From assembly GCA_000750105.3 (NCBI GenBank), contig JPHH03000004.1, positions 1,116,001 through 1,180,000 on the forward strand: a DNA stretch of 64,000 bases, written 5' to 3'. The stretch comes from Tolypocladium sp. Sup5 PDA-1 (taxonomy: Eukaryota; Ascomycota; Sordariomycetes; Hypocreales; Ophiocordycipitaceae). Position numbers and translations under genes: made by a program. The notes beneath the pieces are model-generated. The model searched no databases. It was given only the letters and a program-made list of their open reading frames with translations, and was not told the origin of the DNA. Numbering within the stretch: the first letter of the stretch is position 1; each line of letters begins with the position of its first letter. Of the stretch, positions 22,933 through 33,072 are shown in pieces.

Positions 22933-23560
22933 CTACTCTGTCTTTTGCCGGGCCGTGTCTCTCCCTACACCAACCAGCCAGAGCGTGCGTGCCTCCATCC
23001 ATGCAACCGGCACCCAGACGTTGATGGCGGCGTACATGTCCATGCCCGACCAACTGGGCATCGGAAGCACCGCTCCGGCTCCAACAACGGCCAGGACGCT
23101 CACCGAGTGAAACATGTCAAACACGAGAAACGCCGTCAGCACGGCCGCAGTCACCGCCTCTGCATCCTCTGCATCCCGTAGCCTGTACCGCGCCGTGTAG
23201 ATGAGCACCGGCTCGACGACGGCGCTGAAGCCCAGCGCCGCCATGAACTGGTACAGCACAGCGCGCAGCTGCGGCGTGTGCCATGCAGACGATTTATCGC
23301 AGGATGTGTGCGCCGGGCCACGCTCGAACAACAGCCCGGAGCTGTTGGCAGGGGCCAGCGAGTTGGAGTGGTTCGCTGGGGAGACGACGATGGCGACGAG
23401 TGCCACGCAGATGACGGCAGGCTGGGCCGGCGGATCAGCCCATGCACTGCTGCCCAGGAAGTGTCGGACAGCTCACCTCGAGCACGAGAAAAAGGAATAG
23501 ATACGGCGTTGGCAGGAGGCGGCCAATTGCACCGCCCGAGGCGTTCGTTGACGCCCGCAT
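22933..23560 (-). CDS. Small multi-pass membrane protein of unknown function
   Basis: Two exons (23477-23560 and 22933-23421) join in frame with a GTGAGC donor and give 190 residues. The function is not recognised. About four hydrophobic segments are visible: YLFLFLVLEPAVICVALVAI across the exon join, AVLYQFMAALGFSAVVEPVL, VLTAFLVFDMFHSVSVLAVV and a last one near INVWVPVAWMEARTLWL. A polar loop with two Cys (FERGPAHTSCDKSSAW) follows the first segment. The alternative is a chance open frame, but the four evenly spaced segments and the clean intron argue for a real gene. It sits between PHGDH and glyoxalase I, which gives no clue to function. Confidence 0.55.
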
Positions 23561-23811
23561 GGGATTTCCCTTTCCAGCCAGGTTGATGTCTTGATGGTGT
23601 ACGACTGTTACGTAGTACGTCCAGATTTGGTTTTGTAAGGCTTCACGAGGTGGGCTGCGACTCTACGAGAAAGTCTCCCAACGAGCAGCTTATCTAAGCG
23701 TCATCACAAGCACACATCAAAACGGCCTCGACGCTCAAAATGCTGCTTTTAATTGCTTTAATGTGATCTTTTATTGCCAACTTTTGGTGGTTAAAGTGCC
23801 GATCCGTCCGC

Positions 23812-25007
23812 TCAGACCTTGTACGACTCGCTGTACAGTGGGTTCTGCACAACCTCAACCCAGTACCCGTCGGGATCCAGCAAGAACGCGACATTCTTCA
23901 TCCGCCCGTCCGTAAGCCTCTTCTTCCAGGTGCACTTCAGGTCCTCGAACCGCTGGCAGGCGGCATCGAGGTCGTCGACCGCCATGCCTACACAATAAGT
24001 TAGCACGACACATCCTCCCCGCCGAGATGCCCACATGGGCGAGCACTTACAGATGTGGCCAAAGCCCTGCGGCTCCTCGTTGCCGCTGTGGTACTTGAAT
24101 TTCTCGTCCTTTTCGGTGCCGTAGTTCCAGGTCAGCTCCAAAAGTCCCTCGCGGTGGCTCGTCTTGCCGTCCTTGGGCAGGCCCTGCGTGCCAGGGTAGG
24201 CGAGGAAGTAGAGGTTGAAGCCGGCGGCCTGCGCCTCGTGGGTCCTGACGAGGGACATTCCCATAACGTCCTGATAGAACTTGAGAGACTTTTCAGCATC
24301 CTTGACGCGGATCATGGTGTGGTTCTGCAAAACGTTAGCTAATTCGTCTTCTAGTCTGTCAGGTCAGAGACAGCCTACCATGCGATACGTGGTCACGTCA
24401 GTCTCCTTGATGCTAGCCGTCTCCTCGACAGGCTTCTGTCCGATGATCTCGACCCAGTAGCCATCAGGGTCCAGCACGAACGCAATGTGGTTCATCCGCC
24501 CGTCCGTCAGCTTCTTCTGGAACTTGTAGCCGGCATCCTCGATTCGCTGGCAGGCGGCCTGGATGTTGTCCACGCTAATGCAGGTGTGGCCGTAGCCGCG
24601 GTTCGGCTCCGTGTTGCCGTTGTTGATCTTATACAACGGGTCGTTCTCAGTGCCGTAGTTGTGGGTCAGCTCGATGACGCCCTCGCGGTCGATGGCATCA
24701 TTGCCGTGGGAAACCGCCCCGGGGCTGTTGTAGCCCATGAAGTAGAGGTCAAACTTGGCTTCCGAGAACTGCATCTTCCTGACCACGGACAAGCCCAGGA
24801 ACTCGTAGAACTTGACTGCAGACGGGGTGAGCGCTGGACGTCACTCGAGGTTCGGCATGTTGAGTTGTGCTTACCAGATTCCTTGGGGTCCTTGACTCGA
24901 ATCCTAAGCCAACGTTAGCCGGTGCAAGCACTAGACGAATAAGCTTCTCAACAAGCTTACATCGAGTGGTTGAACTTGTACGTGCTCAGATCCGTTACGC
25001 TCGCCAT
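23812..25007 (-). CDS. GLO1: Lactoylglutathione lyase (glyoxalase I), tandem-domain form
   Basis: Five exons (24961-25007, 24875-24903, 24379-24815, 24051-24324, 23812-23987) give 320 residues, close to yeast Glo1 (326). The enzyme turns the methylglyoxal-glutathione hemithioacetal into S-lactoylglutathione and protects against methylglyoxal. Two glyoxalase domains follow each other. Domain 1 has MIRVKDPKESVKFYEF, GVIELTHNYGTEND and GYGHTCISVDNI; domain 2 has NHTMIRVKDAEKSLKFYQ, LLELTWNYGTEKD and GFGHICMAVDDL. Each ends in LTDGRM followed by a DPDGYWVE stretch. The metal-ligand His and Glu positions are in place in both halves, so two active sites are likely, as in yeast. Exon 2 is only 29 bases, supported by frame and splice sites. 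Confidence 0.92.
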
Positions 25008-25952
25008 GGCTGCGGTTCTCAGTTGTTGTCCTAGACGAGTTTAGCTTCAGGTCCCTGCTTCATCACGAGTGGGCTGACATACTTGGTGCGGGAACCTTGA
25101 GGGATGTTGGTCTCAGTGGTGTGAGGATGGCCTGGAGGCTTCTGAGTCGCTGCGCAGCTCTCAGTGTGTTCATCAGGGTATGTGGCTCTGGATGAGAAGC
25201 GGATGTTTACTCGGTCGAGTTTAAGGACGACTACCCAGTACCCACGATGCCCCGCTGCAGCCCCGCCTCGCAATAGCCGGCGAGAGCGTCAAGATGCGGG
25301 ACTGCTGACGTCAAGGCCAGTACGCTGACAAAATCTCTGAACCTGCCGACAACGCCGAGATAGCTCCATGAGGATTTAATCAATCGTGAGCATATAATGT
25401 TTGGAACCTCAAAGACAACGGACCCTGATTAAATGGGTTTGGCAATGATTGATACCTTGGGAAACAACAGACGGAGAGCCTCTTGAGCCTCTAGGGTAGG
25501 TTCCGCTGATGCGACTCCAAAACCACGCAACCACGGTCTACCTGGCGTATACTTTGCCAGAGCAGTCCAGATATGTCGTGACACCAAGGCAGCTTGGGAC
25601 TCTCCGGAGAATGCATGATGGGGGTCCAAGAGCAGCTTCATTGCCAAAGGGCCTCGTCTCAATTGCCAGGTTCATGGAGTTGAAGACTGTTGGTGCTGAA
25701 GGGTAGATGGACCAGCCCCGCTATTCCCGTCCTCAACGCGCCACAGGCGTCAGGTCTCCAGCTCCATCCACTCAACCACGCGCTGGAAGGTTTGCCTCGA
25801 CTGGTGCAGCCGCATGCATCAACCCCCCACATCAACATCAACACGGTTGGCGCAGTTAGGCCCGAGGAGAATATGCTTCTCGCGTTACTGCCAACGAGTA
25901 TTCACCCCTCGGCATTCTCTAGAGCAGTCTCGTCAATGGCCGAGCGCGTCGA
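25008..25952. other. Divergent intergenic region
   Basis: Glyoxalase I and the next plus-strand gene are transcribed away from each other here. No coding match is seen. It may hold an upstream exon of the next gene, whose true N-terminus is uncertain. Confidence 0.45.
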
Positions 25953-28102
25953 GTGAAGCGGCTGCTGACAAGGAGAGACTGTACGCGAAACAACGGACAT
26001 CGGCCCGACGGCTTGTTGGCTCAGCACACTGCTGAGGGAGGCGTGATGGAGAACCGCGGGGGCCTCGTCGACTACCCCGACGACGATGACGACTCGGTCA
26101 TCATGGACAGTGATTCGGGCAAGGGCGGACGCGAGCAAGCAGGCGCGGATGCCGCCATCAGAGCCACCCGCAGGTCACCCTTGACCAAGGCGCGGTCCCT
26201 CTCTGACGGCGGAGGGACACCCTCGAAGCTGTCGCCATCGCCGCACATCGTCGAGGCTTCGCGGAAGACGTCCAAGGACGACAGCAACCTCGGGGACCTG
26301 CAGCCGCCCGTCACGCCGCGGCGCTCCGACTTCAAGGGCCTGGCGCTGCAGATGCCGCCTCGCCAGTTCACGCCTCCACCAGCCGGCTCCAACCCATACG
26401 TCAAGCCCCCGCCGCTGTCCCCAAAGCTCGACCACTCCCAGATCTACGCGTCGCCAACCAACATCCTCCCCCGCCGCTCGCGCGGCCTCGACTTCTCCCG
26501 AGCGGCAACGAGCCTGCACCACTCGACCCTCGCCGAGCAGTCGTCCCCGGACTCATCGCCCACCATCGGCGACCGAGCGATGAACATCCCGAGCCGGAGA
26601 GGCGAATATGGCGGACCCGAACAGATGTCGACGTCGCTGTGGTCGATGATGGGCAATCACGAGAAGATGAACGTGAGCAGCTCGCTGGGGAGCAACCACG
26701 CCGTTGGATCCGATTCGTCTAGCTCCTCCAACGGTGACGACATCATGGATGAGGACATGGAAGAGGCCTACATGACGACGCCTCTGGCCAAGACCGCGGC
26801 TCCCATGGGACACGCCGGAGCTGGTGGCCCGTTCGGCTCACCCGCAATGAGCAGCCTCATGAGCTTTCAGCAGAGACAACGGCCCCGCAAGCATCCCAAA
26901 AAGAAGGTGCGCGGGCCACTGGGCCTGGGATTCAACATCTCTGCCGCCTCCATATCCAAGTCACCGCCGAGCAGCTCGGCGCACGCGAGGAGGGAGAGCA
27001 TCAGCTGGCAGGCGAACCAACTACACATATCCACCGCCGAGGCGGAAGAAGGGGCCAAGTCTCAGAGCGACGCAGACGGCGGGAGCGGAGGCGATGGGCA
27101 GATGAATGTGATTAGGCGAGCCGTTACTCGCCGGGGGAATCTCCTGGTAAGCAAGTTCAAGCGACGCCACAAGTAGATGGGCCTGCCTTGGCTGACACCC
27201 AAAACCCAGCCCAAGACGAAAACATTCGCCCGGATACGGGCTGCCCTGGCCGAAGAAGGCGCACCGGCAGATGCCGAGACTCGCAGAGAGGCAGAAGTCG
27301 TCAAGCAAGTGCGTGAGAGCGACATGGACCTGGAACCTCGCGTCCCGCCATCGGGGCCTGAACCTCCTGCGGCTGCTAGCGCGCTGTCCTCGCCTAATCT
27401 GAGGAACCTCGACTCTGCAGACGACATCCCTGAAGAGGATATGATGGGCGACCTGGCTTCGGGTCTGTCAAGCAGCTTTAAGCAACATGCGATGAAGAAC
27501 TCGAAGGGTAAAACCTTTTGGGATACCTTCTCCGAATCGAGCAGCTTGGGCGGTGCTAGGACGACGCCGCCGCCCTCGGCGTTTTTGCCGCGAGGCTCCT
27601 CGTCAGGTGTAAGCGAAGACGCTGCCATGGACTCTCCATCGCTGGCGGGCCCAGCTGGCTTTTCGGTACGGAATGGTCTTGGAATAAGCTGGATCATGGT
27701 AGGCTGACCATATGATAGGGCTCACAAAGCGGCAGTAATTCAGGGCCGAGTGCCGCAGAGATTACACGCCGCATCAACAACAAGCGCCGTCGCGACGACG
27801 ACTTCGATCCGACGAGCTTCAAGCGCAGGGCCGTCAGCCCCGGCATGAGCGTCCACAACTCGCCAATTCTGCAGAGCCCGAGGCAGCGCGACTCGGCAAC
27901 CTGGGGGTCACGACCGGGCAGCACGGGCGGCGACAAGGGCGGTAGCAGCGCCCCGAGCGAGACGGGCAGCATGGTTGGCACGCCTGCGAATCCGTCTGGC
28001 GGGACCGGTGGGACCGGTGGGCGTTTGAACGGCAAGGGACGAGTGGGATTCCAAGGCATGATTGATACTAACGATGGTATCATGCGGATGAGCATCGAGT
28101 GA
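25953..28102 (+). CDS. Unknown Ser/Pro-rich, probably nuclear protein
   Basis: Three exons (25953-27146, 27210-27665, 27719-28102) give 677 residues; ATG 26046 is an alternative start. No family was recognised with confidence. The protein is mostly disordered, with SP/TP phosphosites, an acidic patch (VDYPDDDDDS) near the start and a basic patch (RPRKHPKKKVRGPLGLGF) around residue 310. A folded-looking block crosses the first intron (AVTRRGNLLPKTKTFARIRAAL, then REAEVVKQVRESDMDLEPR). A C-terminal block has EITRRINNKRRRDDDFDPTSF and SPGMSVHNSP, ending GFQGMIDTNDGIMRMSIE. Basic nuclear-signal-like KRRR and the phosphosites suggest a nuclear regulator. The first intron also reads into a stop and a new ATG, which would wrongly split the gene in two. 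Confidence 0.75.
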
Positions 28103-28494
28103 TGGGACGAGCGTGGGTTGATTCGCTGGGCAGCGAACTGTTGGAAGAGTGAAGATGGAGTCTTGAAGTTGCATGGAGCATTCAACGGCGTTTGCTGGTG
28201 TTTTGGACGGCGTCTCTTGCCGGGCTGAAAAGCGATATTGTGCATTTACTTGGCCGCGAAGCCGCAATAGGATACCATAGTCTAGCGAAGACAACCTCAC
28301 GTAATTCCATAATACTTTCAAATAAGTTGATCCAAGATGCAGTCGAGTCGTTCCATTAGAGGAGTCGACGGCCGCCATCCTGTTGGTATCTAATCGAACG
28401 CCTCCAAGAACTAGCCAGACAAAACCGTGTGCCATGGCACGAAAAGATACTCCTCCAACGCCGTGATACCGCCACGCTTTGCAAAACAAGGTCT
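28103..28494. other. Convergent intergenic region
   Basis: The 3' ends of the unknown nuclear protein gene and the roadblock-like gene meet here. No gene is seen. Confidence 0.5.
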
Positions 28495-29238
28495 TTACTC
28501 GGAGAGATACGAGCCGTCCTCCTCCGGCACCCTGAGGGTTCCCAGCTTGTCATCGAGCCAGCGCGCGAGTTCGCCTGCGTGCCGCCTCATGGCCACGACC
28601 GACGCGGACCCGACGCTCTCGAGGCTGCTCGTTGTTTGGCCGCCGGCACTGACGAGACTCTCTACTTCGCTGGGGCTGCCGGTGGGATCGCCGTTCTCGT
28701 GGTGTGCGTGGTGGTCGGACTGGTACTCGTTCGCGGACGGCCCGACGGCGACGAAGAGCAGGCCGCACTTGAGGCGGCGGATGATGACGGTCCCGCCGCT
28801 GAGCTGCACCGTGATAGTAACTGGCTTGACGAGCTTGGCAGCGCTGCGCCTCCTCGCCTGGGCGCGGTCCTCGGGCTCATCCTCGTCCTGGACGCTCTGC
28901 AGCCCGCTGTCGTCCTCCCTGTCCTCGCTGTCGTCGTCGTCGTCGTCGGTGCCTGCGAGAACGGGCGAGCTGGCGATGGGGTCTGGGGTGCGCGAGCCGG
29001 GCAGCGCGGAGGGCAGGTCGACGGAGGAGGAGGTGTGTATGGAGAGGAGGGAGGCGGCGACGGTGGCGTGGGTGCGCAGGAGGGCGACGGGGTGGGGGCT
29101 CGCGTGGGCGAGGAGCTTGCCGTGCGCGGTGGTGAGGAGCAGCGTCGGGAGGTGCGGCGTCTGGTTGGCGTGGAGGAAGGCGTTGAGGCGCTTGGTGAGG
29201 AGGAGGGGGGGTGTTGGGCTGGCGCCGGGTTGCGACAT
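28495..29238 (-). CDS. Roadblock/LC7-like (LAMTOR2-type) protein
   Basis: This single exon codes 247 residues from MSQPGASPTPPLLLTKRL. The N-terminal part (about residues 10-70: LLLTKRLNAFLHANQ, LPTLLLTTAHGKLLAHASP, LRTHATVAASLLSIHTSS) resembles the roadblock fold as seen in LAMTOR2. After an acidic insert with a run of Asp coded by GTC repeats, the strands resume: VTITVQLSGGTVIIRRLKCGLLFVAVGPS. The end is a helix, RRHAGELARWLDDKLGTLRVP. A role in a Ragulator/EGO-like vacuolar scaffold for TORC1 is possible but is inference. The frame stays open upstream to 29586; I prefer the Met at 29238 because the conserved-looking fold begins just after it. Confidence 0.6.
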   Translation of the reverse strand: MSQPGASPTPPLLLTKRLNAFLHANQTPHLPTLLLTTAHGKLLAHASPHPVALLRTHATVAASLLSIHTSSSVDLPSALPGSRTPDPIASSPVLAGTDDDDDDSEDREDDSGLQSVQDEDEPEDRAQARRRSAAKLVKPVTITVQLSGGTVIIRRLKCGLLFVAVGPSANEYQSDHHAHHENGDPTGSPSEVESLVSAGGQTTSSLESVGSASVVAMRRHAGELARWLDDKLGTLRVPEEDGSYLSE

Positions 29239-29852
29239 TGGGATGGTGGTTGTGCGGTTGCGGTTGCGAGGGCGAGGGCGAGGTTGTTCGAGAGGGCGAC
29301 GGCCGAGAGCGCTGGTTGCGTGGCCGCGGTGAGACGGTGCGGTGAGACGGTGCGATTCGCTGGTGGGTAGTAGAGGCAAGCTCGCCAAAGTATGCTGAAG
29401 CTTTGGGCGAGGGATTGCGGTCGCGAGAGAGCTTGCTTGGTGGGTTCTGTGGTGTTGCGGTCGGTGAGCGGGCGAGGAGTGAGGTGAGGTTGAAGTCTGG
29501 GGTTTGCGCCCAATCTGGCGTTCCAAGTGGCGCCAGCGTTGGCACCCCTGGTCCAATGACGGTCCTTGGCAACTAAGCAACGCCAACGTTCGACATCAAG
29601 TGCAAGCCTGTTGAATATGTGCTTTCTTTTGAAATTTACGAGTCTGCTGTGATTTTCAGATGGGCATGCGATCAAGCCGAAAGACGAGTGTTTGATCGGG
29701 AGCGAGCCTGAGGATCTACGCCATGCATACACCCGTCGTTCTGGGCTTCTAGCACCACAAGCTGACATTCATGGCTTCACGTGTCAGAAACCGCTGGCAA
29801 TGAAAAACCTAGCGAAGGAGGAGCAACATGGTTCAATAACGGTTAATCCCAA
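29239..29852. other. Intergenic, roadblock-like gene promoter side
   Basis: The strand opposite the next gene stays open here but shows biased, low-complexity translations. This is probably the promoter and leader of the roadblock-like gene and the 3' end of the kinase-like gene. Confidence 0.45.
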
Positions 29853-31234
29853 TCAGTTGCGAGCACCGTCGTCTACATCTATATAATCCCGCCCCTCGTC
29901 CGTATCTTCCCTCCACAGCCGGAACTGCTCCTCCACCTTCTTCGCAAACGGCAAGGCCTTGGTCGTGAGCATCTTGCTTTTTGGGTCAAACTCGAGCAGG
30001 CTCCTGACCGCTCCGCGCAGCCAGTGCGAGTAGCGAGCCTTGGCCATGTAGCTGTCGATGTTGATGACGGGGTGCTCGCAGCGTGGATCACGGCTGCGAT
30101 CCCAGTCCGACACATCGTGGGTGCAGGCCGTCTCTGGGACGTGGTGACAGCCGCCCAGCAGGCAGTCGCACATGTTGTCAGCGGCGGCCTTTTCGAGACA
30201 TCCTCCTTCTCTGCACTTGGTGACGTGGGCGCAGCCGTAGGGGTGGCAGACAAAGGTTAGCTGACGGCCGGTCATCATGTTGAAGAGGACGCTGCCGACG
30301 GACCAGAGCTCGTCGCTCAACGTGTACGGCCGCTTGTCCTGAACTGGGGTCAGCGTCTTCAAGATCCGGCGTCGGATTCAGGAGAGCTCACCGCTGTCCA
30401 CTTCTCCGGATCCCGCGCAACCTTTGGGCGCGTTACTTCCAGCGCCTCCCAGCCTCTCTGGGTCGAAACGGCCACGCTGCAGGGCCAATCTTCTTGGCCG
30501 TAGCCATCGCCGGGGCCGAGGACGTGGCCCGTCACGGCTGCGGTGCCGAAATTCCCAAGCTTGCACAGCCCGTACATCTCTGCACCTCTGGGGTGTTGAA
30601 AGAAGACGTTGTCTGGCTCAATGGCCCGGTGGAGGATCGGATTCCAGTCCTTGTCCATGGTCGTCCACCTGGGCTCACCGGATCCATCATCCTCGGTGTC
30701 GATGGCGAGACGCTTCCCATCGTGCAGATACGTCACGGCCCGCGTCAGAGCCCTGAGGACATGCCAGCAGAGGGACTCGGGGAGATAGTAGGCCGTAGAC
30801 TGGCATGGCTGGTCCAGGAAGAGAGCGCTTAGGTTTGCCGCGTCGCAAAAGTCCCAGACGAGGAAGCCGTCGATTACCGCGGTATTCCGCTCTCTGCCAG
30901 CGCCACCCGCGAGCGGCTGCTGCTGGATGTGGCCGGCAAGAGAGACGATGTTCTCGTGGTTGAAGATCTGGGCGATGACTGCGGCCTGGCCGAAGTTGTA
31001 CAGGAGATCCGTGAGCCAGAGGCCTCCTTGCTCGCCCTTCATGCGCGACCTCTTTGCGGCGGCGGCATCGTATGCGCTGTCAAAGATGTCAATTCGGCGG
31101 GCGAGAAACTGCCCAGCTCGAGGATCTCCGGCCTTGATGGCGGTCCAGACGCCGCGCTCGATCTCCTTGACGAGCTCAAATTCTGGCATCGGGAGGCTGC
31201 TTTGCGACGACATTGCGGTTGCGGCCTGTAGCAA
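29853..31234 (-). CDS. Degenerate protein kinase (pseudokinase) with Cys-rich insertion
   Basis: Two exons (30392-31234 and 29853-30338) give 442 residues. The kinase fold is recognisable: FELVKEIERGVWTAIKAG, a C-helix-like region, IFNHENIVSLAGHI, WHVLRALTRAVTYLHDG, then the loop HRAIEPDNVFF, and LSDELWSVGSVLFNMMTG of the C-lobe. The key motifs are altered: VAIK-like ARRI has no Lys, HRD is HRA (no catalytic Asp) and DFG is NFG. The Asn of the catalytic loop is kept. Residues about 312-355 form an insert with 8 Cys and 5 His (CHPYGC, HVTKCREGGC, CDC, GGCHH, ACTH) that looks metal-binding. It likely acts as a scaffold or sensor rather than an active kinase; the partner is unknown. Confidence 0.75.
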
Positions 31235-32926
31235 TGCCTATAGGTACGCTGCTACGGAGGTGGCATCTGTGATGTGATTGATGCCATCTTGGTTTGGTGG
31301 CGCATCTGTCGATTCTCTTCGTCTAGCCTTTGGATGCCCCTTTGTTCATCAGCCCCCGTGATGGGGGACAAAGGCAGGTGGGTGAGTCTACCGTTCCATT
31401 GTGACGATGACATTGTCCGTGCTGGCCCTGGGCTCGGTCCGAATTTCGGGCAGTGCAGCGTCTATCGTACGGTCGCAGCATACGCATTCTGCCACAGCTC
31501 GAAGCGCGCGGCAGCAGCACATGCGCTGGCAGGCTGAGGGCGAGCCGCATCTCCTGTTATGGCATCATTGTACGAGGTATGCAAGGCCGATCATTCTGGA
31601 CGAGTGAGATTGTTCGTTGCACGGAGCATCAAGACAGCGCAGTTATGAGCATCTCTGAAACAGTGACCGCCGACACCGAGTCGGTGAGAGGGACTCTGGT
31701 TCGGGCATCGACTCAGCCGAAGTGAAGCACGCTGCGGGAATAACAGCGGCAGACGGTTTTGCCTAGCGCTAGCGGGTCAAACGCCATCATGAGAAGCGGG
31801 GAAGCGTGGTTTTCGGTTGAAAGCAAATCGCATCCAACGATGTCAGACCATGGCCGATGCGCGTTTCATGGTGCTGGATCCCGTCATGGCTGCTGGCGCG
31901 AGGGTGGACGGCAGGGGTACCGATCCGTAGGGCTCGAATGCGGCAAGTCTGAAGTACGAGTACATACGAGTACTTTGACGCCGATATCTCTCGTTCCATG
32001 AGCGCACCCGTCAGTGTGGCTTCAGGGCCTTTCGCTAGAATTGGAAGCAGGAAACGGATGGAGCGGCTGGACATCGTCGGCCGCCAGCCAATCAGGGGCT
32101 GGAACTCCTGACGGGAACGGTGGATTCATGGACCCTTGCAGTCGCTGCTGCCGCGCACCAATCAATGCCCCCGCGCCCCTGCAGCAAGGGGTTATTCGGT
32201 CGCTGGAGCGCTAAGGCCGCCAAGCTGCCTCCGCTCACATCTGGGGATGCCCCAATCTCCATTCCAATCCCTCAACCTCGACCCTCCCCATCTTCATCCC
32301 TCCGTTCGGACGGTCCTGGATGCGGACAATGGCCATTGTCACCCATCGCCCATCTTTCCGTCAATCGCTCATTCCAGTCGAAAAATAGCCACTCTTTTTT
32401 CTCGTTTCTTCACCATCCACGACATCGTCTTTCCCCTTTTTGGTCGTTTCCCGCCACCTCGAAGCGCGGTCCCTTGCCCCCCGCGACTCCGTCCGTCTGA
32501 CACGGGGCCTTGTGCAGCGACTCCGACTTGCCCCTGGGCGATCATACCACGCAGCCGACCGACATCTTCTGGTTAAGTCCCCGGCGTATGCAGAGGGAAC
32601 CTCCAACCGGTTTCGCAATTTGGACCCGTACATCGGACACGCTGGTTAAGGAGCCCGTTGACGTCGTCACAGACCGTCTACTGCACAGCAACCACGGCGG
32701 ATCAGCCGACATGAGACTGGCCTAGTGACACTGCCATTGTGTTTGGATTCGGCGCGCAGCGTTCCGCGGAACTACCAGCCACCTCGGACGGCTGTCGGTT
32801 TCCACCCTTTCTACAGCCCTATCCCCTGACGCTCTTTATCACTCTGTTTTCCACGACTCCACCAGCGTCGACCTCACCCCCCCAACAACAGCTGCTCGCG
32901 ATCCGAGCATTGTCGACACTTGCCAG
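31235..32926. other. Intergenic, about 1.7 kb, upstream of Kch1-type gene
   Basis: This is the divergent gap between the pseudokinase and the K+ transporter. No coding match is seen. Pyrimidine-rich stretches at about 32390-32470 and 32790-32890 look like the start region and leader of the transporter messenger RNA, including short upstream ATGs. Confidence 0.45.
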
Positions 32927-32984
32927 GTGAGGAGCGACGTGTGCTGTCGGCAGGCCCGCAACACTCACGCTCTCTCATCAACAG
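32927..32984 (+). other. Probable 5' leader intron of the Kch1-type gene
   Basis: A GTGAGG donor at 32927 and a CAACAG acceptor ending at 32984 bound a 58-base candidate intron within the pyrimidine-rich leader, about 90 bases before the chosen start. No transcript evidence is available. Confidence 0.4.
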
Positions 32985-33072
32985 CTGCCTCGCCTCTTGA
33001 TTCCTCGTCGTTCTTTACCACTCGATTGCGTGACTCGGCGGGACCTTGTCCTCCGCAATCCACTCCGACACC

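Noticed and set aside
27177..27707. A separate gene starting MGLPWLTPKTQPK
   Set aside because: Its first 11 codons lie in an intron. Splicing joins NLL to PKTKTFARIRAAL and makes one protein with the upstream frame.
28662..29768. A 368-residue minus-strand frame overlapping the roadblock-like gene
   Set aside because: It translates to low-complexity Ser/Pro/Thr/Arg runs, typical of a shifted frame in GC-rich DNA.
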